From positions 1,674,001-1,738,000 of the forward strand of contig NZ_AP024094.1 of NCBI RefSeq assembly GCF_015140455.1: a DNA stretch of 64,000 bases. The letters run 5' to 3'. The DNA comes from Jeongeupia sp. HS-3. Lineage in GTDB: Bacteria > Pseudomonadota > Gammaproteobacteria > Burkholderiales > Chitinibacteraceae. Positions 17,086-26,362 of this stretch are shown here, piece by piece; the first letter of the stretch is position 1; each line of letters begins with the position of its first letter. The notes under the pieces are model-generated. The model was given only the letters and a program-made list of their open reading frames with translations. It did not search any database and had not been told where the DNA came from. The position numbers and the translations under genes are program-made.

Positions 17086-17706
17086 TCAACGCGAAATCGC
17101 CAATCTGGCCAGCAAACGTTCGGGGATACGCGCCAAAGGTAAAACCTCGTCGACCCCGCCTAGCGCGATGGCCTCCTTGGGCATACCGAACACGGTTGCG
17201 CTCGCCTCATCTTGGGCAAAATTGTACGCGCCAGCGTCGTGCATCGCGCGCATTCCGGTTCCGCCATCCTTGCCCATACCGGTGAGCATGATCCCCAGCC
17301 CCCGTGCCTCGACCAATTGGGCGACGGACTGAAACAGCACTTCGACCGAAGGCCGGTGACGATTGACCGGATCGGCCTGTGAGAGTGCGCAACTTAAACG
17401 CCCGCCAACACGCGCCAATTGCAGATGCGAATGCCCGGGAGCAAGGTAGACGCAGCCAGGCTCCAGCGTATCGCCGTGTTCGGCCTCCTTCACCCGCAAG
17501 GCGCACAAGCCATCGAGCCGACGCGCGAACGATCCGGTAAACATGGCGGGCATATGCTGAACGATAACGATCGGCGGCAAGGTTGCCGGCAGTGGTACCA
17601 GCAGCGCCTTGAGCGCCTCGGTTCCGCCGGTTGAAGCACCCACGGCAATCACACGGCCATCGGCACCGAATAAACGGCCAGGATTGCTTGATATGATGGT
17701 TTGCAT
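17086..17706 (-). CDS. CheB-type methylesterase domain without receiver
   Basis: A 206-residue protein that is only the C-terminal catalytic domain of CheB (family usually about 350 residues with a receiver in front). The catalytic triad is present: serine in AVGASTGGTEA, histidine in VQHMPAMF and aspartate in MLTGMGKDGG. It would demethylate or deamidate chemoreceptor glutamates. There is no cheR in the window and the gene lies between an HsbR-like gene and flrC rather than with cheA. Without the receiver it cannot be activated by CheA in the usual way, so regulation may come from its neighbours. Confidence 0.85.
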   Translation of the reverse strand: MQTIISSNPGRLFGADGRVIAVGASTGGTEALKALLVPLPATLPPIVIVQHMPAMFTGSFARRLDGLCALRVKEAEHGDTLEPGCVYLAPGHSHLQLARVGGRLSCALSQADPVNRHRPSVEVLFQSVAQLVEARGLGIMLTGMGKDGGTGMRAMHDAGAYNFAQDEASATVFGMPKEAIALGGVDEVLPLARIPERLLARLAISR

Positions 17707-17745
17707 CGGATGAGAACTACAGCAGCGACCGTTCGATCACTGCGG

Positions 17746-19440
17746 TTAGGGATTCAGCACAAGGGATGTATCGAGCAGATAATACGCGACCACTTCGTTC
17801 CCCGCGCCTTGGAACGCCAGATGCTCGCTCAATGCCTGCACCAGCGCCAACCCACACCCGGCGGATTCCGGCGCTTGCCAGGCAAACCCTGCACCGGTGC
17901 CCCGAACATGAATTCTCAAGACATCCTGCCCGTCACTGCGCAAGCCGGTGAGGACGATGTCGATGCGTCCCGATTCAAGCTGCGCCAGACTCGCCTTCCG
18001 TGCGGCCAGATAGCGCTCCTGTCCACCGGGCTGCTGCTTGATGGACGAATCCAGCTGCAGCAAGCCGTGATCGAGTGCATTGACGAACAACTCGGTCAAC
18101 ATCAGAAAGACATCTGATTTATGTGGTGCCAGCGCCTTGATCTCGTTCACGAACGACATCATGAACGGCACGGTATTGAAGTACTTGAGCTCGGCGGCGC
18201 CAAGCTGCAAACCGTACTGCCAAGCTTGCTCGGCACCGCCCAAAAAGCCGGCCAGCTCGAAAGCTCGGCGCCGCTCTGCGGCCGGACGAATTGCCTCGCG
18301 CAAGCGCGCGCCGAAATGCCCCAGCACCAGAGAAATATCGTCGTGATGCGCGGTATCGGCCAAATGGGCGCCAAGCTCGGCCTTCACCGACTCAAGGCGT
18401 ACATCCGCCGGCCGCCGCAAGATGTCGAGCAAGCGTGAAACGCCGAAAGACTGGCCATCGGAGCATCGTGCCTCGGTCAAACCATCCGAATAGGCAACGA
18501 CCGATCCGGGCGTATCGAAGTAGTAGCGTTCGGTTGTTGCATCCACCTCGTCGGTCGGGGTGATCCCCAACGGCAGGTGACTGGAGGCCCAGCGATGAAG
18601 CACATCGCCGCCATCGTCGATCGCCAGCACCGTTGGCATGCCACCGTTCCAGACCTCGATGCAGCCATTCGCCTCATCAATCGCGATCAATACCACGGCG
18701 ACAAAACGCCCCACCGGCAAAACTTGGCGAACCTTCTTGCTCATCTCGACCAGGATGTCGGAGATCGCATAACCCTTCTCGGTCATACTGTAGAAAGGCT
18801 GAGTCAAGGGCAGCACATTCAATGCCGCAGTCAGCCCATGACCGATCCCGTCGGCCAGCATCAAATGCAACACCCGACCCGGCGTGCGTGCGGCGGCGAT
18901 CATATCACCGGACAGACTCTCCGCCGGCGACAGCCAGTACTCAAGCTGGGAGTCGGATAATCGTTCGGCATTGACCATCTGTTCCATCAAATGCTGGACA
19001 ACGCGCTTTTCTTCCTCGGCCCGAGCGTAGTAATCGGCCAATTTGGTCGATTGCTCCCGGACCTTGCGGTTGAGTTCCAGCGTACGCTGGAAAGCCTTGA
19101 GCTTGGCTTCGAGCACCCGCAGATTGACGGGTTTATTGATGTAGTCGTCGGCACCCTGCTCAATCGCTTCGGCAAGCCGACTTTCCTCGCCGATGCCGGT
19201 CACGAACACGATCGGCACCCAGGTTTCGCCGGATTCCGCCTTGATCGTTGCTGCCGCCTCGGGTCCGGAGACGATGGGCATCATCATGTCCATCAGCACC
19301 AGCTCCGGACGCTCCTCGCGCCAGATACGGATGGCCTCCGCACCGTCGCGCGCCGGGATCGCAACGTGACCCAAGGCCTCGACGAACCGTGAAATCAGCA
19401 GCAGTACGGCTTCGGTATCATCGACGACAAGAATGCGCAT
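17746..19440 (-). CDS. Receiver-PP2C phosphatase-kinase protein, HsbR-like
   Basis: I take ATG 19440 (MRILVVDDTEAV) as start, although an in-frame TTG lies 5 codons upstream. The 564 residues hold a receiver domain with the acceptor in LVLMDMMMP, a linker coiled coil, a SpoIIE/PP2C phosphatase (SGDMIAA, LMLADGIGHGLTAAL, SDGLTEA, HHDDISLVL) and a C-terminal GHKL ATPase with ELFVNALDHG and GCGLALVQAL. This three-domain order is that of Pseudomonas HsbR, which phosphorylates or dephosphorylates its STAS partner HsbA and so gates flagellar gene expression through FlgM and c-di-GMP. The HsbA-like gene lies just upstream. Confidence 0.85.
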   Translation of the reverse strand: MRILVVDDTEAVLLLISRFVEALGHVAIPARDGAEAIRIWREERPELVLMDMMMPIVSGPEAAATIKAESGETWVPIVFVTGIGEESRLAEAIEQGADDYINKPVNLRVLEAKLKAFQRTLELNRKVREQSTKLADYYARAEEEKRVVQHLMEQMVNAERLSDSQLEYWLSPAESLSGDMIAAARTPGRVLHLMLADGIGHGLTAALNVLPLTQPFYSMTEKGYAISDILVEMSKKVRQVLPVGRFVAVVLIAIDEANGCIEVWNGGMPTVLAIDDGGDVLHRWASSHLPLGITPTDEVDATTERYYFDTPGSVVAYSDGLTEARCSDGQSFGVSRLLDILRRPADVRLESVKAELGAHLADTAHHDDISLVLGHFGARLREAIRPAAERRRAFELAGFLGGAEQAWQYGLQLGAAELKYFNTVPFMMSFVNEIKALAPHKSDVFLMLTELFVNALDHGLLQLDSSIKQQPGGQERYLAARKASLAQLESGRIDIVLTGLRSDGQDVLRIHVRGTGAGFAWQAPESAGCGLALVQALSEHLAFQGAGNEVVAYYLLDTSLVLNP

Positions 19441-19463
19441 TGCAGACAGTGACAATCAGCGGG

Positions 19464-19769
19464 TTAGCGGATGGTAAAAATTTTGCCAAAACAGGCGATT
19501 TCCAACACCTGTTTGACCGTATCGCGGCAATTCACCAGGGCGAGGCCCTTGTTGACTGCACCTATCTTCTCTTTCAGTAGCAGCAACATACCCAGCGCAG
19601 AACTGTCGAGATAATTGACGTTCTGAAAATCGACCAAGACTTCCTTAACCACCGGGTCGGCAATCAGGGTTTCGCATACTTGGCGAAATTCGCGGTGTGC
19701 GCTGAAATCAAACTGGCCCGAGAGTACAACCCGGCCAATATCCCCTTCGATCTGAACGGTAGGCGACAT
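19464..19769 (-). CDS. STAS-domain anti-sigma-factor antagonist, HsbA-like
   Basis: A 101-residue single STAS domain, the length of HsbA. The conserved phospho-serine motif is seen in NVNYLDSSALGMLLLL. The gene is 23 bases before the HsbR-like gene, the expected partner that controls its phosphorylation. In Pseudomonas, unphosphorylated HsbA binds the anti-sigma factor FlgM; the same role here is inference. Its place inside the flrB-flrC interval points to flagellar control. Confidence 0.87.
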   Translation of the reverse strand: MSPTVQIEGDIGRVVLSGQFDFSAHREFRQVCETLIADPVVKEVLVDFQNVNYLDSSALGMLLLLKEKIGAVNKGLALVNCRDTVKQVLEIACFGKIFTIR

Positions 19770-19857
19770 ATTTTCTATTTAACCTTTTCTAGCAATCAGA
19801 AATCGCAACAAACAACGCAAGCTACGGGCGGCGCTCGGCAAGGCCGACTCGCTGAAC

Positions 19858-21045
19858 TCAAACATTAGAGACGTCGTCCAGAACTGGCAACCGGACGTGA
19901 AACTCAGTACCTTCGCCCAACACTGAGCGAACCGAGATATCACCACCGAAACGCTCGACCAGGCTGCGCACGATGGCCAGACCCAAGCCGGTTCCATCCT
20001 TGCGCGTCGTATAAAACGGTTCAAACAGTCGATCTACCGCTTCCGGCGCGATCCCGCGCCCCTCATCCTGAACCGTGACTGTAGCGAAACGCTGATCACA
20101 GAATACAGAAAGCCCTATGCAAGCACCATCTTCGCTTGCCTGCATCGCGTTCTCAAGCAAATTCAGCACGACACCGATCAATTCTTTTCGGTCAGCCCGC
20201 ACCCGCACGGCGGAGCCCAAAGGCATGAAGGCGAGGCGCATACGCTTGGCATCAAGCTGCGGCTCGATGGTGTGCGCTGCCTCGGCCAGACAATCATCCA
20301 GCAATACCGGCATCAATTCGAGCGCATTACCACCCTGCGCATTCCCGCGGACAAAGTGCAACATGTCCTGAATCAATGACTCCAGATGACGCAAACGTAG
20401 CAGCGTCTTGTCTGCAAAGCGCAGCCGATCGGACTCGACAATGGCAGGTCGTGCCAGATGCCCCACGTACAAGAGCGCGGTCGCCAGCGGCGTACGCAAC
20501 TGGTGCGCCAACCCCGCAGCCATTTCCCCCATCGCGGCCAGACGCTTGTGTTGCGCCAGCGACTGCTCCAGTGCCCATGTTTCGGTCAGGTCCTGCACCA
20601 ACAGTATCCGGCACGCCTCCTCGGGCACATTGGTACCGACGATACGCAGGCGTGCGGAGACCCGCTCACCCGGATAAAGCCATATATCACCGCCCCTTTC
20701 TTCCAGTTTCGCCGAACTGAATGTCTGCCAATCCATGCCTTCGGTCAGCGGCGCCAGCATGGTACGGGCGGCGACGTTGAGCATAGTCACCCGGCCCGCA
20801 GCGTCCAGCTCAACGATACCACCCGGCAGGCGATCCATCAAAATGGCCAAACGCCGCGACAAAGCGCCTTTTTCATCCAGCTCCCGACGCAAATGGCCGT
20901 TGGCAATTTCAAGCTGGGCGGTCAGAGACACTGCTTGTTGTTGCAATTCCGCGTAAGTATTCGCAAGCTGTTGTGAAGCTTCGGTAAACAGCGAGAAGGC
21001 CGCCTCCAGCTCGCGCGGGTCGATGTTGTTTCCTGGTTCAGCCAT
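19858..21045 (-). CDS. flrB: Flagellar sensor histidine kinase FlrB/FleS
   Basis: A 395-residue cytoplasmic kinase with no membrane segment: an N-terminal coiled coil, a PAS-like domain (MDRLPGGIVELDAAGRVTML), the phospho-histidine box MGEMAAGLAHQLRTPLATAL and a HATPase domain (NLLENAMQAS, DEGRGI, TGLGLAIVRSLVERFGG). The AHQLRTPLA box is typical of FlrB/FleS. It is the likely partner of FlrC, although three genes separate the two here. GGAGG lies just before the ATG. Confidence 0.9.
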   Translation of the reverse strand: MAEPGNNIDPRELEAAFSLFTEASQQLANTYAELQQQAVSLTAQLEIANGHLRRELDEKGALSRRLAILMDRLPGGIVELDAAGRVTMLNVAARTMLAPLTEGMDWQTFSSAKLEERGGDIWLYPGERVSARLRIVGTNVPEEACRILLVQDLTETWALEQSLAQHKRLAAMGEMAAGLAHQLRTPLATALLYVGHLARPAIVESDRLRFADKTLLRLRHLESLIQDMLHFVRGNAQGGNALELMPVLLDDCLAEAAHTIEPQLDAKRMRLAFMPLGSAVRVRADRKELIGVVLNLLENAMQASEDGACIGLSVFCDQRFATVTVQDEGRGIAPEAVDRLFEPFYTTRKDGTGLGLAIVRSLVERFGGDISVRSVLGEGTEFHVRLPVLDDVSNV

Positions 21046-21127
21046 GTCGCCCCTCCTTGTTACCTACGCACTTTTACATTATAAATGGGCTTGAAAGCCG
21101 CACCCTGCCTTGTTTATCAGCAAACCC

Positions 21128-21154
21128 TAAGGTTTTGGTATTTTCTGCCGATAT
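21128..21154 (+). promoter_or_regulatory. Sigma28 (FliA) promoter for the cheV-cheV-cheY-cheZ-cheA operon
   Basis: TAAGGTTT (21128-21135), 11 bases, GCCGATAT (21147-21154). This matches the sigma28 consensus TAAAGTTT-N11-GCCGATAA at 14 of 16 positions with the exact spacing. It is on the plus strand about 100 bases before the first cheV, so chemotaxis genes are class III/IV flagellar genes here. Confidence 0.85.
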
Positions 21155-21255
21155 ACTGGCTCAACAGTTGCCGCAGACATATCAGCACCCGCCTGAGATA
21201 CAGGTAAATACTTACACAAGACGGCAGAAAAATCAGATCACCAGGAGCCCCGCCC

Positions 21256-22206
21256 GTGTCCGACCTTCTGAAGAAAATCGATGCCAGGACCAAGCTCGCT
21301 GGCACGAACAAGCTGGAAATCCTGCTGTTCACCTTGGGCGTCGACTCACGCACTGGCCGGCGTGAAAACTTCGGCATCAATGTCTTCAAGGTGCGCGAGG
21401 TCATGCGCACCCCGGAGATCACCCAAGCCCCGGACATGCCCCCTTCGGTGGAGGGCATGGTCAGCCTGCGCGGTTCGCTGGTACCGGTGATCGACTTGGC
21501 AAAGTATGCCGGGATCAAAACCGGCAGCAAGCCCGAAATCATGATCGTTTCCGAATACAACGGTCAGACTCAAGGTTTCCTCGTTGAAGCAGTCGATACC
21601 ATCCTGCGTCTGGACTGGTCACTGATGCGCGTCCCGCCGGATATGCTCACCATGCAAATGGGCGGCTTGGTCACCGCCGTGACCGAACTCGATAGCGGCA
21701 AGCTCGTGATGATGCTCGATGTCGAAAAGGTACTGGCCGAAACCACGCAAACCGATCAGGCCATCGACGTCGGCGCGGTGGTCAAGGATCAGAAATTCAG
21801 CGAAATGACGGTGTTTTTTGCCGACGACTCGGTCGTTGCTCGCCGGCAGATCGAGATGACCTTTAACGCCATGGGGATTGGTTATCAACAGTCAATCAAC
21901 GGCAAACGTGCCTGGGATGAATTGCAGCGCATCGCCCATTCGGCCGAGCTTCGTGGCAAACAGGTTCGTGAACTGATCCAGCTCATCCTCACCGACGTCG
22001 AGATGCCCGAGATGGACGGCTATATGCTGACCCGGATGATCAAGAGCGATCCACGCTTTGCCGGCATCCCGGTCATCATGCATTCATCGCTATCCGGCAA
22101 TTCGAACCAGAAGCTGGGGCAATCGGTCGGCGTCGATGGCTACGTTGCCAAATTCGAGCCGCACAAGCTGTCCGAACTGGTCGCCCAATACCTCCTTAGC
22201 GCCTGA
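21256..22206 (+). CDS. cheV: Chemotaxis coupling protein CheV (first copy)
   Basis: Start is a GTG at 21256 (MSDLLKKIDARTKLAGTNKLEILLF); no better ATG is available. The 316 residues consist of a CheW-like domain (GINVFKVREVMRTPEI, GMVSLRGSLVPVIDL) and a C-terminal receiver with acceptor aspartate in LTDVEMPEMDGY. CheV couples receptors to CheA and can act as a phosphate sink. First gene of the operon behind the sigma28 promoter; a second CheV follows 26 bases later. Confidence 0.95.
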   Translation: MSDLLKKIDARTKLAGTNKLEILLFTLGVDSRTGRRENFGINVFKVREVMRTPEITQAPDMPPSVEGMVSLRGSLVPVIDLAKYAGIKTGSKPEIMIVSEYNGQTQGFLVEAVDTILRLDWSLMRVPPDMLTMQMGGLVTAVTELDSGKLVMMLDVEKVLAETTQTDQAIDVGAVVKDQKFSEMTVFFADDSVVARRQIEMTFNAMGIGYQQSINGKRAWDELQRIAHSAELRGKQVRELIQLILTDVEMPEMDGYMLTRMIKSDPRFAGIPVIMHSSLSGNSNQKLGQSVGVDGYVAKFEPHKLSELVAQYLLSA

Positions 22207-22232
22207 GGCGTGCCACCCAAACGGAGCCCACC

Positions 22233-23171
22233 GTGAGCCTCACCCCCATGAATCTGCTCGACGACGTCGACGCCCGCACCAAACTTGCCGGCTCGAACAA
22301 AATGGAAATCCTGCTGTTTTCGCTCGGTACGCGCGAAACCTTCGGGATCAATGTGTTCAAGGTGCGTGAAGTCTCACAAACGCCCAAGATCACCAAAACG
22401 CCAAACATGCCCTTCGGCGTCGAAGGCGTGATCTCGCTGCGTGGCAACATCATCCCGGTGATCTCCCTGTCCAAATTCGTTTCTACACAGGGCGAACCTC
22501 CGACGGATGCCAATGCCACCATGATCGTCACCGAGTTTTCCAAGCATACCCAGGCGTTTCTGGTGCACGAAGTAGACCGGATCATTCGCGTCGACTGGGA
22601 CAAAGTGCGCGCACCGGAGAACATGCTCGCCGGTAATCAGGCCTTGATCACCGCCATTACCGAGTTGCCCGATGGCAAGCTGGTCTCGGTACTCGACGTC
22701 GAACAGATTCTCGCCAGCGTCATTGGCGAACCCGTCATCCCAGAGCTGCAGCAAGTCGGTATGGAACAGGACAACTTTCTGTTCTTCGTCGACGATTCGG
22801 TCGTCGCCCGCCGGGAAATCGTCGGCGTACTCGACAAAATCCGTGTCAAATACCAACAAGCCAACAATGGCAAAGAAGCCTGGGACAAGCTCGGCGCGCT
22901 TGCCAACCGTGCCACGCACGACGGCGAACCACTGTCGCAGAAACTGCGCTTGATCCTGGTCGACGCCGAAATGCCCGAGATGGATGGCTATGTACTGACC
23001 AAGCACATCAAGTCCGACCGTCGTTTTGACGGCATCCCGGTCGTCATGCATTCCTCGCTCTCCTCCAACGCCAACCGTGCCATGGGCGCGAGCGTAGGTG
23101 TGGATGCGTATGTGGCAAAATTCGACCCTGTCGTGCTGGCCGATACGCTGGCACCGTTACTGAGCGCCTGA
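22233..23171 (+). CDS. cheV: Chemotaxis coupling protein CheV (second copy)
   Basis: GTG start at 22233. The 312 residues repeat the same CheW plus receiver build as the gene before it (GINVFKVREVSQTPKI, GVISLRGNIIPVISL, LVDAEMPEMDGY) but differ at many positions, so this is an old tandem duplication. No separate CheW gene is seen in the window, so the two CheV proteins may carry part of the coupling role, each with its own receiver. Confidence 0.95.
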   Translation: MSLTPMNLLDDVDARTKLAGSNKMEILLFSLGTRETFGINVFKVREVSQTPKITKTPNMPFGVEGVISLRGNIIPVISLSKFVSTQGEPPTDANATMIVTEFSKHTQAFLVHEVDRIIRVDWDKVRAPENMLAGNQALITAITELPDGKLVSVLDVEQILASVIGEPVIPELQQVGMEQDNFLFFVDDSVVARREIVGVLDKIRVKYQQANNGKEAWDKLGALANRATHDGEPLSQKLRLILVDAEMPEMDGYVLTKHIKSDRRFDGIPVVMHSSLSSNANRAMGASVGVDAYVAKFDPVVLADTLAPLLSA

Positions 23172-23213
23172 AAAAACGTCGCCACATAAGTCCTTTGAGT
23201 GAGTACACGCTAT

Positions 23214-23603
23214 ATGTCCGATAACAACCTGCGCATTCTTGTTGTGGATGACTTTTCCACCATGCGTCGTATTGTCCGCAATCTCCTGAAGGAACTGGGC
23301 TTTGCCAACGTTGAAGAAGCCGAAGACGGCCAAATCGCGCTGCAAAAGCTCAAGAACACGACTTACGACTTCATCGTCACCGACTGGAACATGCCGAACA
23401 TGACGGGCATCGAGTTGCTCAGGGCCGTCCGTGCCGATCCGCAGCTCAAGCATTTACCGGTGCTGATGGTGACCGCCGAAGCCAAGAAAGAAAATATCAT
23501 CGAAGCAGCTACGGCCGGTGCATCGGGCTATATCGTCAAGCCATTCACCGCAGCGACGCTTGATGAAAAGCTCAAGAAAATTTTCGCCAATATCAACAAG
23601 TAA
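23214..23603 (+). CDS. cheY: Chemotaxis response regulator CheY
   Basis: I choose ATG 23214 ([19 protein letters not shown]), which gives the standard 129 residues; a GTG five codons upstream is also in frame. A single receiver domain with the DD acid pair, acceptor aspartate in [13 protein letters not shown], the T in MVTAEAKKE and K in [10 protein letters not shown]. Phospho-CheY binds FliM to change motor rotation. The highly conserved [15 protein letters not shown] start is classical CheY. Confidence 0.97.
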   Translation: MSDNNLRILVVDDFSTMRRIVRNLLKELGFANVEEAEDGQIALQKLKNTTYDFIVTDWNMPNMTGIELLRAVRADPQLKHLPVLMVTAEAKKENIIEAATAGASGYIVKPFTAATLDEKLKKIFANINK

Positions 23604-23645
23604 GTCGCTCAAGCGCCTTGCGAAATACGCATTCAGGAGTCTGAC

Positions 23646-24416
23646 GTGAGCGACTTTGCCAATACCAGTGCCGATAACGCCGAGCTGGAAGCCCTTTTTG
23701 ACAGCATTGCCCAATCCAGCTGGGAAACGCCGGTCGCAGCGCCCGTCGCAGCGGCAGCAGTAACGGCCAGCCAGGCTGACGTGCACATCGCAGACGACGA
23801 GGCGCTGACCGAACCGGCCAAGGCGATGTTTTCGCATATTGGTCAGCTGACCCGCAAACTGCATGAGACGCTGCGCGAACTCGGCCTCGATAAGTCTTTG
23901 GAAAAAGCCGCGTCGCAGATTCCCAATGCACGCGATCGCCTCTCCTATATCGCAACGATGACCGAACAGGCCGCCGACCGGACCCTGAACGCACTCGACG
24001 CCGCCAAACCATTGCAAGACCGTATTGCCGGCGATGCCCGCAAACTCTCGGGCGAATGGGATCAGCTGCTGGCCAACAAGCTATCGGTCGACGAATTCAA
24101 GGCACTCGTCGGTCGTACCCGCCAACATCTCGGCCAAACCAGCGATGATTCCGAGCAGATCAGCACCCAAATGCTGGAAATCATGATGGCACAAGACTTC
24201 CAGGACTTGACCGGCCAGGTCATCAAGAAGGTGCTTGAGATGGCCAAGGACATGGAAGCGCAATTGCTCGACTTCCTGGTGATCTTCTCGCAGCAGCACG
24301 CCAAGCAAGAAGAAAGCTCCCTGCTGAACGGCCCGGCGATCAATACCGAAGGCCGGACCGACATTGTCACCAATCAACAGCAAGTCGACGATCTGCTTGA
24401 AAGCCTCGGCTTCTGA
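23646..24416 (+). CDS. cheZ: CheY phosphatase CheZ
   Basis: GTG start at 23646; 256 residues. It has a long four-helix-hairpin core and the catalytic segment MMAQDFQDLTGQVIKKV, which carries the aspartate and glutamine that attack phospho-CheY. The C-terminus ends in QQQVDDLLESLGF, the conserved CheY-binding peptide. The Ala-rich region after residue 30 is variable in the family. It follows cheY in the operon. Confidence 0.96.
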   Translation: MSDFANTSADNAELEALFDSIAQSSWETPVAAPVAAAAVTASQADVHIADDEALTEPAKAMFSHIGQLTRKLHETLRELGLDKSLEKAASQIPNARDRLSYIATMTEQAADRTLNALDAAKPLQDRIAGDARKLSGEWDQLLANKLSVDEFKALVGRTRQHLGQTSDDSEQISTQMLEIMMAQDFQDLTGQVIKKVLEMAKDMEAQLLDFLVIFSQQHAKQEESSLLNGPAINTEGRTDIVTNQQQVDDLLESLGF

Positions 24417-24449
24417 CCGTCACCGCCATTTTTTCACAGGAGCGCCCTT

Positions 24450-26294
24450 ATGAGCGATTTTGCCGGCATGGACGATTTGCTGCAGGATTTCATCACCGAA
24501 TCATCCGAACTGATTTCCGACGTCGACAACAAGCTGGTCGAACTGGAAAAGCGCTCGGATGACCGCCATCTGCTGAACGATATTTTCCGCGGTTTCCACA
24601 CCATCAAGGGTGGCGCCGGATTTCTTAATGTCGACGCAATGGTCAGCCTGTGTCATCGAACCGAAAATTTGTTCGACAAGCTGCGCAACGGCGAGATGGC
24701 GTTCTCGCCGGAATACCTCGATGTCATCCTCGCCGCAACGGGTGAAGTGCGCGAGATGTTCGGCGTGCTATCGCAAGGCCGCATGCCGCAGGCTGCGGCG
24801 CCCGAGCTGCTCGAAGCGCTCGACGCCGCGCTGCGCGGCGATGGCCCGACCGCGATCAATGCCAAGGTGCAGGCCCCTGCCGCCCCAGCCCAAGCCGTTG
24901 TAACCAACGGGACGGAGCCGGACTGGCAGCATCTGTACGACGCCCTGCTCGGCAACACACCGGTGGTGCAAACCGTGCCGCCGCAGCAGCAACTCAGCAT
25001 CGCCGAACCCGAAGTCATGCTGAATGAGCAGGCACCGCGCCTGCCTGCAAAATCGGCCAATCTCAGCGCCGCAGCCGGCACGCAGGAAACCACGATCCGG
25101 ATCGATACCCATCGACTCGATCAGGTGCTCAATCTTTCCGGCGAAATTGGTCTGACCAAGAACCGCTTGACGACGCTGCGCAGCGACGTGGTCTCGGGCA
25201 AGATCGACAGCACCACACTGAAGGCACTCGACGAAGCCATCAGCCAGCTCGATCTACTGGTTGGTGATCTGCAAAACGCAGTGATGAAAACGCGGATGCA
25301 GCCGATTGGCCGTCAGTTCCAAAAATATCCGCGCCTTGCACGCGATCTGGCACGCCAGCTTGGCAAGGAAGTCGAGCTCGTCATCAGTGGCGAGGAAACC
25401 GAACTCGACAAAACCATGCTTGAGGACCTGAACGATCCGCTGGTTCACCTGGTTCGCAATGCGGTCGATCACGGTGTCGAGACCATCGCCGAGCGGCTCG
25501 CGGCCGGCAAACCCGCCAAGGCGATCGTGCAATTGAGCGCGGTCCAGGTCGGCGACCATATCCTGATCGAGATCACCGACGACGGCCACGGCATGCGTCC
25601 CGATGTGATTCGTAAAAAGGCGGTCGACAAAGGACTTATCGATGCCGAAACGGCCAACAGCCTCGACGACAAACAAAGCCTGCAGCTGATCTTTCTGCCG
25701 GGCTTTTCAACCAAGGACCAAGTGTCCAGTGTGTCCGGTCGCGGCGTCGGCATGGATGTGGTCAAAACCAATATCCAGAAGCTCAATGGCCGCATCGATA
25801 TCCAGTCGGTCGTCGGCGAAGGCTCGCGTTTCTCGATTTCGCTGCCGCTGACGCTGGCGATCCTGCCGGTGCTGGTGGTGCGGGTGTGTGACCAGGCCTT
25901 TGCGGTGCCGCTGGCGATGGTTCGGGAAATCATTCCAATCGACAATCGTTCGATCCAGGAAGTCTCCGGCCGCGCCACCATCGTCGTTCGCGACGAAATT
26001 TTGCCGGTCAAATCGCTTGCCGGCCTTCTTGGCTGGCCAGAAACGCAGGTGCCACGCTTTGGCGTACTGATGCAAAGCGCCGAGCATTCCTTCATCCTGG
26101 CCGTCGACAGTTTCATCGGCCGCGATGACGTGGTGATCAAGCCCTTGCAGAACATCCGCCCGCTTGGCGTTGCCGGCGCTACCCTTTCCGGCGATGGGTC
26201 GGTGGTGTTGGTGCTGGATATGGAAGACCTGCTTTCCACCCCGGCAGCAGAAACTGCGGCCCCCAGTGCAGCACGCTGGCTCGCAACCGCATGA
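24450..26294 (+). CDS. cheA: Chemotaxis histidine kinase CheA
   Basis: A 614-residue kinase: HPt domain with H50 in GFHTIKGGAGFL; an Ala/Pro-rich linker (about 120-210) with no obvious P2 domain; the dimerisation helices (IRIDTHRLDQVLNLSGEIG); the ATP-binding domain (LVHLVRNAVDHGVE, DDGHGM, GRGVGMDVVK); and a CheW-like coupling domain. The protein is about 40 residues shorter than enteric CheA, consistent with loss or shortening of P2. It phosphorylates CheY, and possibly the CheV receivers. Last of the che operon. Confidence 0.96.
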   Translation: MSDFAGMDDLLQDFITESSELISDVDNKLVELEKRSDDRHLLNDIFRGFHTIKGGAGFLNVDAMVSLCHRTENLFDKLRNGEMAFSPEYLDVILAATGEVREMFGVLSQGRMPQAAAPELLEALDAALRGDGPTAINAKVQAPAAPAQAVVTNGTEPDWQHLYDALLGNTPVVQTVPPQQQLSIAEPEVMLNEQAPRLPAKSANLSAAAGTQETTIRIDTHRLDQVLNLSGEIGLTKNRLTTLRSDVVSGKIDSTTLKALDEAISQLDLLVGDLQNAVMKTRMQPIGRQFQKYPRLARDLARQLGKEVELVISGEETELDKTMLEDLNDPLVHLVRNAVDHGVETIAERLAAGKPAKAIVQLSAVQVGDHILIEITDDGHGMRPDVIRKKAVDKGLIDAETANSLDDKQSLQLIFLPGFSTKDQVSSVSGRGVGMDVVKTNIQKLNGRIDIQSVVGEGSRFSISLPLTLAILPVLVVRVCDQAFAVPLAMVREIIPIDNRSIQEVSGRATIVVRDEILPVKSLAGLLGWPETQVPRFGVLMQSAEHSFILAVDSFIGRDDVVIKPLQNIRPLGVAGATLSGDGSVVLVLDMEDLLSTPAAETAAPSAARWLATA

Positions 26295-26362
26295 CAAGAC
26301 GATAAACATCAGCATCGGCTGATACAATGGCAGCCAACTCGCCGTAGCACGTGGATATAACG

